From NCBI RefSeq assembly GCF_017876775.1, contig NZ_JAGIOP010000002.1, positions 3,968,001 to 4,032,000 of the forward strand: a stretch of 64,000 nucleotides of DNA, written 5' to 3'. The notes beneath the pieces are model-generated. The model searched no databases. It had not been told where the DNA came from and was given only the letters and a program-made list of their open reading frames with translations. This DNA is from Mycolicibacterium lutetiense. Lineage in GTDB: Bacteria; Actinomycetota; Actinomycetes; Mycobacteriales; Mycobacteriaceae. Positions 52,366-62,289 of this stretch are shown piece after piece (positions within the stretch are counted from its first letter, which is position 1; each line of letters opens with the position of its first letter). The position numbers and the translations under genes are program-made.

Positions 52366-53424
52366 TTACTCGTCGTAGGTGACTTCGACTGAATCCGACA
52401 CCGGTCTGGCCTGACAACCCAGGATCAGGCCCTCATCCAGATCGGACGGTTCGAGTACGTCGTTGATCTTCATCTCGACGTCCCCGGACTTCTTGAGCAC
52501 CGCACAGGCGCCGCAATGACCTTCGCGGCAGGAGAACGGGGCGTCCAGGCCCTTGTCCAGCAGGACGTCGAGCAGCGTGGCCGACCGTGGCCAACGGACC
52601 TCATGAGTGGCGCCGTCCAGGGTGACGATCGCGGTCGCGGGGCCCTCGTCACTGTCGTCCTCTTCGATCACCACGGCGGCGAACGGGTCGGAATCCAGTG
52701 ATTTGAACACCTCGATGTGGATGCGGTCGTCGGCGGCGCCGACCTGCTTCAGCGCCTGCTCGGCTCCCGCCATGAACGGTCCGGGCCCGCAGATGAAGGC
52801 CTCGCGTGCGGCGAAGGGCGCGATGAGCCCGGCCAGTGCGGCGGGGCTGGGGAGACCCTGCACGGTCTCCAGCCAGTGCACGACGGTGAACCGGTCGGGG
52901 TACTTGGCGGTCAGTTCACGCAGGGTGGCGCCGAAGATGACGGAGTTCTCGTCGCGGTTGGCGTAGACGAGGACGACGTTGCCGGTGCCCTCGGCGAGCG
53001 CGGACTTGCAGATCGCCATCATCGGGGTGATGCCGCTGCCGGCCGCCAGGAGCAGGAAGTCGGCATTGAGGTCGCGCGGGACAAATGTGCCCGACGGAGC
53101 GAGCACGTGCATCTTCATGCCGGCATGTGCGTTGTCGCACAGCCAGTTCGATGCATAGCCGTCGGCGGTCCGCTTGACCGTGACGGTCAGCTGATCGTCG
53201 GTCACCGGCGAGCTGGACAGCGAATAGCAACGGGCTACCGAGCCCGTGCGATCGCTCGGCACCCGCAGGGTCAGGAACTGGCCCGGGGTGTAGCGCAACC
53301 GGTCGGCCGGGATCTCGGCACCGTCAGGTACCGAGAACACAATCGACCGCGCGTCGGCTGTCTCCTCGATGACCGCGCTGACCTGCAGTTCGAGCACATG
53401 GCTACCCAGTGGCTCATCGGTCAC
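52366..53424 (-). CDS. kshB: 3-ketosteroid 9-alpha-hydroxylase reductase subunit
   Basis: 352 aa. FAD-binding domain with RCYSLSSSP (RxYS), NAD domain with LLLAAGSGITPMMA and FICGPGPFM, and a C-terminal plant-type [2Fe-2S] ferredoxin domain (CREGHCGACAVL...LGCQA). It passes electrons from NADH to the Rieske oxygenase KshA (not in this window), opening steroid ring B. A KstR operator lies 26 bp upstream of its start. Confidence 0.94.
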   Translation of the reverse strand: MTDEPLGSHVLELQVSAVIEETADARSIVFSVPDGAEIPADRLRYTPGQFLTLRVPSDRTGSVARCYSLSSSPVTDDQLTVTVKRTADGYASNWLCDNAHAGMKMHVLAPSGTFVPRDLNADFLLLAAGSGITPMMAICKSALAEGTGNVVLVYANRDENSVIFGATLRELTAKYPDRFTVVHWLETVQGLPSPAALAGLIAPFAAREAFICGPGPFMAGAEQALKQVGAADDRIHIEVFKSLDSDPFAAVVIEEDDSDEGPATAIVTLDGATHEVRWPRSATLLDVLLDKGLDAPFSCREGHCGACAVLKKSGDVEMKINDVLEPSDLDEGLILGCQARPVSDSVEVTYDE

Positions 53425-53450
53425 GGCTGGCCCCTCTCTTCACTCATAAC

Positions 53451-53464
53451 TAGAACAGGTTACA
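53451..53464. promoter_or_regulatory. KstR operator at kshB
   Basis: TAGAACAGGTTACA fits TnnAACnnGTTnnA at all fixed positions. It is 26 bp upstream of the kshB start. Confidence 0.88.
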
Positions 53465-53519
53465 AAAACGTACTTGCCCAGGTCCAGCCCTGCATTGCCA
53501 GGCCCTACTCGACACAAAT

Positions 53520-53533
53520 CGTAACGTGTTCTA
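53520..53533. promoter_or_regulatory. KstR operator at hsaA
   Basis: CGTAACGTGTTCTA fits the KstR consensus except for C in place of the first T. It is 59 bp upstream of the hsaA GTG. Two sites in one 168-bp divergent region allow separate control of kshB and hsaADCB. Confidence 0.82.
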
Positions 53534-53592
53534 ATCTCTGTCTAGGCGGTCAGCTCGCGCTTATCGCAGTCCGATTCTTGGGAGGCATTTCC

Positions 53593-54783
53593 GTGACATC
53601 CATTGAACAGCGTGACGTGCAGGCAGTTCTGGCCGGCATCGACGAACTGCTGCCGACGCTGCGTGAGCGCGCTCAGGAAACCGAGGATCTGCGCAAGCTG
53701 CCCGACGCGAACGTGAAGGCGCTGGAGGACATCGGTTTCTTCAAGCTGCTGCAGCCCGAGCAGTGGGGTGGCCTGCAGTGCGACCCGACGGTTTTCTACG
53801 AGGCGGTCCGGCGCCTGGCCAGCGCGTGCGGTTCCACCGGTTGGGTGGCCGGCATCATCGGCGTCCACAACTGGCACCTGGCCCTGTTCGATCAGCAGGC
53901 CCAGGAAGATGTCTGGGGTGAGGACACCGCGGTGCGGATCTCCTCGTCCTACGCCCCGATGGGTGCCGGTGTGGTGACCGAGACCGGTGACGGCTACATC
54001 GTCAACGGCTCCTGGAACTGGTCTTCGGGTTGCGATCACGCCACTTGGGCCTTCCTCGGCGGCCCGGTGATCAAGGACGGCCGCCCGGTGGACTTCGGCA
54101 GCTTCCTGATCCCGCGCACCGATTACGAGATCGACGATGTGTGGAACGTCGTCGGCCTGCGCGGCACCGGCAGCAACACCGTCGTGGTCAAGGACGTGTT
54201 CGTGCCCAAGCATCGCTTCCTGTCCTACAAGGCGATGAACGACGGCACCGCCGGCGGCTACCAGACCAACACCGCCCCGGTGTACAAGATGCCGTGGGGC
54301 ACCATCCATCCCACCACCATCTCCGCGCCCATCGTCGGCATGTCCTACGGCGCCTACGACGCCCACGTCGAGCACCAGGGCAAGCGGGTCCGCGCGGCAT
54401 TCGCCGGTGAGAAGGCCAAGGACGATCCGTTCGCCAAGATCCGGATCGCCGAGGCCGCCAGCGACATCGACGCCGCCTGGCGTCAGCTGTCGGGCAACGT
54501 CGCCGACGAGTACGCCCTGCTGGTCGCCGGTGAGGAGATCCCGTTCGAGCTGCGGGCCCGCGCCCGTCGCGATCAGGTGCGTGCCACCGGCCGTGCGATC
54601 GCCTCGATCGACCGGCTCTTCGAGGCCTCGGGTGCCACCGCGCTGTCCAATGATGCTCCGGTGCAGCGGTTCTGGCGTGACGCCCACGCCGGTCGGGTTC
54701 ACGCGGCCAACGATCCCGAGCGTGCCTACCTGATCTTCGGCAACAACGAGTTCGGCCTGCCCCCGGCCGACACCATGGTCTGA
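53593..54783 (+). CDS. hsaA: 3-HSA monooxygenase, oxygenase subunit HsaA
   Basis: 396 aa, acyl-CoA-dehydrogenase-fold flavin-dependent hydroxylase. ACGSTGWVAGIIGVHNWHLA, NGSWNWSSGCDHATWAFLGG and GLRGTGSNTVVVKDVFVP are characteristic. With HsaB it hydroxylates 3-HSA to the catechol 3,4-DHSA in cholesterol ring A/B breakdown. GTG 53593 follows GGAGG. First gene of hsaADCB. Confidence 0.95.
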   Translation: MTSIEQRDVQAVLAGIDELLPTLRERAQETEDLRKLPDANVKALEDIGFFKLLQPEQWGGLQCDPTVFYEAVRRLASACGSTGWVAGIIGVHNWHLALFDQQAQEDVWGEDTAVRISSSYAPMGAGVVTETGDGYIVNGSWNWSSGCDHATWAFLGGPVIKDGRPVDFGSFLIPRTDYEIDDVWNVVGLRGTGSNTVVVKDVFVPKHRFLSYKAMNDGTAGGYQTNTAPVYKMPWGTIHPTTISAPIVGMSYGAYDAHVEHQGKRVRAAFAGEKAKDDPFAKIRIAEAASDIDAAWRQLSGNVADEYALLVAGEEIPFELRARARRDQVRATGRAIASIDRLFEASGATALSNDAPVQRFWRDAHAGRVHAANDPERAYLIFGNNEFGLPPADTMV

Positions 54784-56569
<1,786 letters not shown>

Positions 56570-56576
<7 letters not shown>

Positions 56577-57139
56577 AAGCTCAGTCGCTCGACCCGCGCA
56601 CGTTCCGAAATGTGCTCGGCCAGTTCTGTACTGGCGTCACGGTGATCACCACCCTGCACGATGACGCGCCGGTCGGCTTTGCCTGCCAATCGTTCGCGGC
56701 GCTGTCGCTCGACCCGCCGTTGGTGTTGTTCTGCCCCACCAAGCAGTCGCGGGCGTGGCAGGCAATCGAGGCCAGCGGAAAATTCTGCGTGAACATGCTG
56801 CACGAGAATCAGCAGCACGTGTCCGCGCAGTTCGGCTCCAAGGCGCCGGATAAGTTCGCTGGAATCGATTGGACGCCATCGGAACTCGGCTCGCCGGTTA
56901 TCGACGGCAGCCTCGCCCACATCGACTGCAATGTGCATTCCGTACACGACGGCGGGGATCACTTCGTGGTGTTCGGTGCGGTGCACTCGTTGTCCGAGGT
57001 TCCCAAGCGCAAGCCTCGGCCGCTGCTGTTCTACCGTGGCGAGTACACCGGGATCGAGCCGGACAAGAACACCCCGGCGCAATGGCGTGATGATTTGGAC
57101 GCATTCCTCACCGCCACCACGCCTGATACCTGGCTCTGA
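56570..57139 (+). CDS. hsaB: Flavin reductase component HsaB
   Basis: 189 aa. RTFRNVLGQFCTGVTVITT and VGFACQSFAALSLDPPLVLF are typical of the HpaC-like flavin reductase family. It supplies reduced flavin to HsaA. GTG 56570 is forced by the TGA in the first repeat copy. A strong terminator follows, closing the hsaADCB operon; nat, next in M. tuberculosis, is not here. Confidence 0.94.
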
Positions 57140-57155
57140 CTTTTCGTCGTTGACA

Positions 57156-57198
57156 CAGACTGGGCCCCCTCCCACGGGAGGGGGCCCAGTCTGTTTTT
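57156..57198 (+). terminator. Rho-independent terminator of hsaADCB
   Basis: An 18-bp perfect stem, CAGACTGGGCCCCCTCCC with its complement, around a 3-nt loop, then TTTTT. It lies 16 nt after the hsaB stop. Confidence 0.93.
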
Positions 57199-57259
57199 GC
57201 GGCACCGGTTCGCGTGTATTGACGCGCGGGGTAGTCAGGGTAGGCATACCTATTGATAT

Positions 57260-57278
57260 TTAGGAAAACCTAAGCTAA
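57260..57278. promoter_or_regulatory. IdeR-like iron box
   Basis: TTAGGAAAACCTAAGCTAA matches the IdeR consensus at 15 of 19 positions when read on the reverse strand. A second short palindrome TAGGCATACCTA lies just before it. It is 46 bp upstream of the GjpA-like gene, so iron control of that gene is possible. Confidence 0.6.
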
Positions 57279-57323
57279 TTTTTGGTCGTTCCACAGTCAA
57301 CTATCAGCTTTTAGGGAGTTTTT

Positions 57324-58871
57324 GTGCACTATCCCGCCCTTTCCTCCGGTGAAACCCCGGCGGTCAGTCGCAAGGACAAGTTCCTTCTCGCCGGTGTCGC
57401 AATGGTCAGCGCCGGCGCCATCGCGGTGACCCCCGTCGCCCAGAACGCGACCGTCATTCAGCAGGCGAAATCCCTTGCCTACGAGCTGACGGCCGTGATG
57501 GACGCCACTGCCTCGCCGACCGTCATCTACGGAGCACTGGCCAACAACACCTTCACCAACCTCAGCGGACTGGGCGCTGCGCTCGCCGCCAATCCGGCCC
57601 CGTTGCTGAGCCAGGTGCTGGAGAACCAGCTGGGCTACGCGGCGAAGTTCGGCGCGGCGTTCGAGGCTGTTCCGGCCTCGCTGAAGACGTGGTACGAGGG
57701 CCCCAAGGGCAAGGTGATGCTGGAGAAAGCGCAGGCCCACCTGATGGCCGGCGAGATCGGTGACGCGTACGAGTGGTTCAACCACTCCATGCTGTACGCG
57801 TTCCAGGGCGCCTTCGGCCCGTTGATCGCCCCCGGATTCATCCTTTCGGGCATCCCGCGCGGCGGGACCGAGTACCTGACCGGAATTCCGGAGCAGATCG
57901 CCCAGAACTTCACGAATCTGATTGGCGCGACCTTCACCTCGAGCGTGCTCGTCAGCGGTGTGTTCCAGGGTGCGTTCGGCGCGGTCAGCGGCACGATGTT
58001 CGAGCTCTCCCGAGTCAGTGAGGCGTTCTCCACGCGGGTGGCCGCCCAGGACATTCAGGGCGCCGTCAACGTCCTGGCGAACACGCCCGGCGTGTTGGCC
58101 AACGCCTTCCTCAACGGATTCGACTATGCCGACGCCAATGAGGAGGGTGCCGGCGGCGTCACCGAGTGGCCGGGCCTGATCAGGTTCGCCGTCCCCGGCC
58201 AGGCCGGACCGGGCGTCAAGGTCGTCGGCGGATTGCTGCAGAGTCTGTTCGTGGACATCCCCGCGAAACTTGCCGCGGCCATCGACAACACCCCCGAAGC
58301 TGCCTCGGCAGCCGGGCTGACCGTCGCTTCGGCTCAGCGGGTTGCGGCTGACCTGAGTGGTTCGGCTCCTGCGGCCCTGCCCGAGTCTGCTGTTGAGGTC
58401 ACTGTGGTGGAGGTTCCGAAGGTTGAGGCGCCGGCCGTCGAGGCCGTGAAGGTTCACGCCCCGGTTGCCGCATCCCTGAAGGTTGAGGCCCCGGCTGTCG
58501 AGGCCGTGAAGGTCGAGACCCCGAAGGCTGAGACGGCGAAGGTCGAGACCCCGAGCGTCGCTGCCGTTCCGGCCGCGACGGATGAGGCTGCTGCCGACTC
58601 CGGCTCCGTTTCCGGGTCGGCAACTGGCACGTCGGCCAATGCCGATGCCGATGGCGAGACCAAGGCAAAGGGCAAGACCAAGGTCACGGACCGGATCAAG
58701 GCCAAGGTCAGCGAGGCCAAGGAGGCCAGGCAGGCGAAGGCGAAGGAAGCCAAGGAAGCGAAGGCCACCGCGAAGGAAGCCAAGGCCAAGGCAACCAAGG
58801 CCAAGGGGGCCAAGGGCGGCGACGCCGGCAAGTCCAACGAGTCCAAGGGGAACTCGGGCTCTGATTCCTAG
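57324..58871 (+). CDS. Large exported GjpA-like protein with Lys/Ala-rich tail
   Basis: 515 aa. A hydrophobic N-terminal segment (LLAGVAMVSAGAIAVTPVAQ) is a likely signal. A central Ala/Gly-rich domain (about 40-340) resembles mycobacterial proteins labelled outer-membrane porin GjpA; porin function is not evident from sequence. After about 350 come repeated VEAPAVEAVKV units and a Lys/Ala-rich tail (KAKEAKEAKATAKEAKAKAT) like the heparin-binding tail of HBHA. GTG start after TAGGGAG. An IdeR-like box is upstream and a terminator downstream. Confidence 0.68.
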   Translation: MHYPALSSGETPAVSRKDKFLLAGVAMVSAGAIAVTPVAQNATVIQQAKSLAYELTAVMDATASPTVIYGALANNTFTNLSGLGAALAANPAPLLSQVLENQLGYAAKFGAAFEAVPASLKTWYEGPKGKVMLEKAQAHLMAGEIGDAYEWFNHSMLYAFQGAFGPLIAPGFILSGIPRGGTEYLTGIPEQIAQNFTNLIGATFTSSVLVSGVFQGAFGAVSGTMFELSRVSEAFSTRVAAQDIQGAVNVLANTPGVLANAFLNGFDYADANEEGAGGVTEWPGLIRFAVPGQAGPGVKVVGGLLQSLFVDIPAKLAAAIDNTPEAASAAGLTVASAQRVAADLSGSAPAALPESAVEVTVVEVPKVEAPAVEAVKVHAPVAASLKVEAPAVEAVKVETPKAETAKVETPSVAAVPAATDEAAADSGSVSGSATGTSANADADGETKAKGKTKVTDRIKAKVSEAKEARQAKAKEAKEAKATAKEAKAKATKAKGAKGGDAGKSNESKGNSGSDS

Positions 58872-58890
58872 TAGGTAGCACGGTGTGTAG

Positions 58891-58924
58891 CTGGGCCCCA
58901 TCCGTCAGGGTGGGGCCCAGTTTC
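58891..58924 (+). terminator. Rho-independent terminator of the GjpA-like gene
   Basis: CTGGGCCCCA and TGGGGCCCAG form a 10-bp stem with a 10-nt loop that can add CC/GG pairs; TTT follows. It is 19 nt after the stop. Confidence 0.82.
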
Positions 58925-59083
58925 GTTGGTGCCGCTGCCCCGCCCGCCGCTTTCTGCACCTGGGCTGCTCGCCGGCGGGGGCTACGACCCCACGGTGGAG
59001 ATCGGGGCGCGCGGTGGGAAGCGTTCCAAAGCTGACCAGTTGATCAAACTAGCCCTTGACGAACGTGTTGTGTCCTGCCAAAA

Positions 59084-59101
59084 TTTGATCAATCGATCAA
59101 A
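59084..59101. promoter_or_regulatory. 18-bp palindromic operator at the SDR promoter
   Basis: TTTGATCAATCGATCAAA: 7-bp arms around AATC. It lies 20 bp before the SDR ATG and is the exact reverse complement of the site at 60652. Another TTGATCAA core occurs at about 59040. The adjacent TetR protein is the natural binder. Confidence 0.82.
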
Positions 59102-59121
59102 ACAGCGGCGAGAGGACACAC

Positions 59122-59961
59122 ATGACTGGTCGGGTAGAGGGCAAGGTCGCCTTCGTTACCGGTGCGGCGCGCGGACAGGGACGCAGCCATGCGCTGCGAT
59201 TGGCCCAAGAGGGTGCAGACATCATCGCGGTCGACGTCTGCGCCCCGGTCACCGACACAACTGCGATTCCGGCGTCCACCCCGGACGACCTTGCCGAGAC
59301 AGCGGATCTGGTCAAGGGCCTCAACCGTCGCATCGTCACCGCCGAGGTCGATGTGCGGGACTTCGACGCGCTCAAGGGGGCGGTTGACAGTGGCGTCGAG
59401 CAGCTTGGCCGGCTCGACATCGTGGTGGCCAATGCCGGCATCGGCAACGGTGGCGACCTCCTGCACAAGACCAAGGAGTCCGACTGGGACGACATGATCG
59501 GCGTCAATCTGTCCGGCGTCTGGAAGTCTGTGAAAGCCGCAGTGCCACACATTCTTTCCGGTGGTCGTGGCGGTTCGATCATCCTGACCAGCTCGGTCGG
59601 CGGGCTCAAGGCGTATCCGCATACCGGCCACTACATCGCGGCCAAGCACGGTGTGATCGGTCTGATGCGCAGCTTTGCGGTGGAGTTGGGTCAGGATTCG
59701 ATTCGGGTGAACTCGGTGTGTCCGACGAACGTGAACACCCCGATGTTCATGAACGAGGGCACGATGAAGCTGTTCCGTCCCGACCTGGAGAATCCGGGTC
59801 CCGACGACATGGCGGTGGTCGCCCAACTGATGCACGTGCTTCCGGTCGGCTGGGTGGAACCCGTCGACATCAGTAACGCGGTGCTGTTCCTGGCCTCCGA
59901 CGAGGCCCGCTACATCACCGGCCTGCCGGTGACCGTGGACGCGGGCAGCATGCTCAAGTAG
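59122..59961 (+). CDS. Mycofactocin-coupled SDR-family oxidoreductase
   Basis: 279 aa. TGAARGQGRSHALRLAQEGA (TGxxxGxG), NAGIGNGG, LTSSVGGLKAYPHTGHYIAAK (Ser, YxxxK) are the SDR motifs. The insertion after the first strand (VCAPVTDTTAIPASTPDDL) is typical of the mycofactocin-type carveol dehydrogenase-like subgroup with tightly bound NAD. It likely oxidises an alcohol. The substrate is unknown. Its 3' end overlaps convergent tetR by 8 nt. Confidence 0.87.
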   Translation: MTGRVEGKVAFVTGAARGQGRSHALRLAQEGADIIAVDVCAPVTDTTAIPASTPDDLAETADLVKGLNRRIVTAEVDVRDFDALKGAVDSGVEQLGRLDIVVANAGIGNGGDLLHKTKESDWDDMIGVNLSGVWKSVKAAVPHILSGGRGGSIILTSSVGGLKAYPHTGHYIAAKHGVIGLMRSFAVELGQDSIRVNSVCPTNVNTPMFMNEGTMKLFRPDLENPGPDDMAVVAQLMHVLPVGWVEPVDISNAVLFLASDEARYITGLPVTVDAGSMLK

Positions 59962-60643
59962 CCGCCTGGCCGGTGCCGAACCGGCGCAGGAACCGCTCGA
60001 CGAAGGCGCGGAACTCGGTGTGGCCCTCGGTCACGCCGACCGCCTCTTCATTGCACAGGCTGCGGGCGGACTGGGTGAGCAGCATCGACATCACGACGGG
60101 CGGGAACTCTTCCATGTCCACGCCGTGGGCGCGCAGTACGCCGGCCATGGCCGCGGCCTCGATATCGCGGACCCGCTCGGAGTAGGCCTTGAGTTCGACA
60201 CCGATCGCCTTGCGGTGATTGGCCAGTGCCATGAACTCGGTGTTGAGCCCGGTCACCCGCGAGTCGGAGTTGATCAGCCACAGGGCCCGGAGCGGGTCGT
60301 CGGTGGTGATGGCCTCGCGCAGCCGGGCCAGTGCCGCGTCGGCACCGCTGCGCAGCACCGAGACGAACAGGTCGTCGAGGGTGTCGAAGTAGTAGTAGAC
60401 CAGCGCCGAGCGCACACCGGCCACGGCCGCGATCCGCCGGGTGGTGGCCGCGGCGTATCCCTCGTCCCGGATGACCTGGGCGGTTGCCTCGATCAGGCGT
60501 TTGCGGGTGCTCGCGTCCTTGTTCTTGGCCGCACGTGCGGCCGGCATCAGCGCAGCCTCCGAAAACCATTGCCCGACAGCAGATGTTTCGGCCCGGACGA
60601 TTTCCTTGACCGCCGAACGTCGGGGGTGGTAAGCATGAGCCAT
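59954..60643 (-). CDS. TetR-family regulator of the SDR/P450 cluster
   Basis: 229 aa. HTH: AQVIRDEGYAAATTRRIAAV and GVRSALVYYYFDTLDDLF. The ATG at 60643 gives an unusually long 45-residue arm before the HTH; ATG 60547 (MPAARAAKNKD) is an alternative. Identical 18-bp palindromes lie beside its own start and before the SDR, suggesting it controls the SDR, itself and the ferredoxin-P450 genes. Confidence 0.87.
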   Translation of the reverse strand: MAHAYHPRRSAVKEIVRAETSAVGQWFSEAALMPAARAAKNKDASTRKRLIEATAQVIRDEGYAAATTRRIAAVAGVRSALVYYYFDTLDDLFVSVLRSGADAALARLREAITTDDPLRALWLINSDSRVTGLNTEFMALANHRKAIGVELKAYSERVRDIEAAAMAGVLRAHGVDMEEFPPVVMSMLLTQSARSLCNEEAVGVTEGHTEFRAFVERFLRRFGTGQAAT

Positions 60644-60651
60644 CCTAACGG

Positions 60652-60669
60652 TTTGATCGATTGATCAAA
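60652..60669. promoter_or_regulatory. 18-bp palindromic operator between tetR and ferredoxin
   Basis: TTTGATCGATTGATCAAA, the exact reverse complement of the site at 59084. It is 8 bp from the TetR ATG and 19 bp from the ferredoxin ATG, so it can control both directions. Confidence 0.85.
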
Positions 60670-60688
60670 TTCAGAACTGAGGAAACAG

Positions 60689-60925
60689 ATGCCCGAAGAC
60701 GTGAGCATGACCCGGGTCCGGTTGGACGCCGACCTGTGCGAGGGCCATGCGTTGTGCATCCAACTCGCCCCTGAGGTGTTCGACCTGTCCGACGACGAGG
60801 TCGCCAGCGCTGCCCAGGCAGACGGACAGTGGGATCAAGGTACCTGGGACAACGTCAAATCCGCCGTAGACGCCTGCCCGCGTCAGGCGATCAGCCTGCT
60901 CAACATCAGCACGAAAGGCCTTTGA
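60689..60925 (+). CDS. Ferredoxin (P450-type, probable [3Fe-4S])
   Basis: 78 aa. The cluster ligands are C-x5-C (LCEGHALC) and a later CP (DACPRQAI); a His replaces the fourth Cys position, the hallmark of mycobacterial CYP-linked [3Fe-4S] ferredoxins. It ends 3 nt before the P450 and is its likely electron donor. ATG 60689 or 60707. Confidence 0.9.
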   Translation: MPEDVSMTRVRLDADLCEGHALCIQLAPEVFDLSDDEVASAAQADGQWDQGTWDNVKSAVDACPRQAISLLNISTKGL

Positions 60926-60928
60926 GCC

Positions 60929-62218
60929 ATGACCGATTTCGCTTCCGTCGACTACTTCGCCGACCCGGCCGTCGCCCAGGACCCGTACGAGTACTACGAA
61001 TATCTGCGTAGCAACGGGCCGGTGTTCGCCGAACCACATCACGGTGTGGTGGCGGTGACCGGCTACCAGGAAGTCATGGCGGCCTTCAAAGATCATGGGT
61101 CGTTCTCGGCCGTGAACGCGATCGGTGGCCTGTTCCCGCCGCTGCCCTTCGAGCCCGAGGGTGACGACATCAGCGAACAGATCGAGGCGCACCGCCATCT
61201 GTTCCCGATCCACGAGCACATGGTGGTGATGGACCCGCCGCAGCATGAGCGGGCGCGCTCGCTGCTGAGCAAGCTGCTGACGCCGCGCCGGCTCAAGGAG
61301 AACGAAGACTACATGTGGCAGCTGGTCGATCATCAGATCGACCAGCTCATCGACCCCTCTGGTGCGGCTGGCAAATGCGAGTTCCTCTCGGAGTACGCCA
61401 AACCGTTCGCCACTTCGGCGATCATCGACCTACTGGGCGTTCCCGAGGAGGATCGCCCCGAATTCCTTGCCGCACTTGGTGCCGAGCGGCCCGAGGGCAA
61501 CCGGGTGGGAGCACTCGACGGTGAGCCGGTGGGCCTCGACCCCCTGCAGTACCTCGACGACAAATTCGCCGGATACCTCGCCGAGCGCCGACGCGAGCCG
61601 CGTGGTGATGTGCTCTCCGGCATGGCTACCGCCACCTATCCCGACGGCTCGACACCGGAACTGTTGGAGGTCGTCAAGCCAGCCACGTTCCTGTTCGCCG
61701 CCGGGCAGGAGACCGTCACCAAGCTGCTCACCGCCGCGGTGCAGACCCTCGGGGACAACCCCGAATACCAGCAGATGCTGCGGGAGAACCCGGACGGTAT
61801 CCCGACTTTCATCGAGGAAGCGCTGCGGATGCATTCACCGACCAAGATCGATTTCCGGCTGGTCCGTAAGACCACCACGCTCGGCGGCGTTCATCTGAAG
61901 GCCGGGACCATCGTGATGCTGTGCCTGGGCGCGGCCAACCGCGATCCCCGCAAGTTCGACGATCCCCAGGCGTTCCGTCCGGACCGCAAGAATGTCCGCG
62001 AGCACATCGCCTTCGGTCGCGGCATTCACACGTGTGCCGGTGCACCACTGGCGCGGGTGGAAGGCCAGATCACCGTCCGCCGCCTGCTGGATCGCATGCG
62101 TGACATCACCGTCGACGAGTCGGCACACGGCCCGGCCGGGCAGCGGAACTACGCCTACGAGCCGACGTTCCTGTTGCGGGGTCTCACCGAACTGAACATC
62201 ACCTTCACGCCGGCCTGA
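60929..62218 (+). CDS. Cytochrome P450
   Basis: 429 aa class I bacterial P450. Heme-binding loop FGRGIHTCAGAPLAR (Cys ligand), I-helix FAAGQETVTKLL (AGxET oxygen-activation) and K-helix EEALRMHS (ExxR) are complete. It hydroxylates an unknown substrate. Paired with the ferredoxin under the palindromic operator. A hairpin follows. Confidence 0.93.
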   Translation: MTDFASVDYFADPAVAQDPYEYYEYLRSNGPVFAEPHHGVVAVTGYQEVMAAFKDHGSFSAVNAIGGLFPPLPFEPEGDDISEQIEAHRHLFPIHEHMVVMDPPQHERARSLLSKLLTPRRLKENEDYMWQLVDHQIDQLIDPSGAAGKCEFLSEYAKPFATSAIIDLLGVPEEDRPEFLAALGAERPEGNRVGALDGEPVGLDPLQYLDDKFAGYLAERRREPRGDVLSGMATATYPDGSTPELLEVVKPATFLFAAGQETVTKLLTAAVQTLGDNPEYQQMLRENPDGIPTFIEEALRMHSPTKIDFRLVRKTTTLGGVHLKAGTIVMLCLGAANRDPRKFDDPQAFRPDRKNVREHIAFGRGIHTCAGAPLARVEGQITVRRLLDRMRDITVDESAHGPAGQRNYAYEPTFLLRGLTELNITFTPA

Positions 62219-62225
62219 TCCTTCA

Positions 62226-62280
62226 GCGAGCAGACACTTACGCCCCCGAAATTACTTCGGGGGCGTAAGTTTTTGTTCGC
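62226..62280. repeat. Hairpin repeat acting as terminator
   Basis: The core ACTTACGCCCCCGAA pairs perfectly with TTCGGGGGCGTAAGT, followed by TTTTT. Outside it, GCGAGCAGAC on the left and GTTCGC on the right pair partly, as in the element at 50555. It lies between the convergent P450 and aldehyde dehydrogenase. Confidence 0.85.
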
Positions 62281-62289
62281 GCCGGGAAA

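Noticed and set aside
59954..60643. The cluster TetR as KstR2
   Set aside because: The neighbouring palindrome is not the KstR2 AnCAAGnnCTTGnT motif, and none of the ring C/D degradation genes are adjacent.
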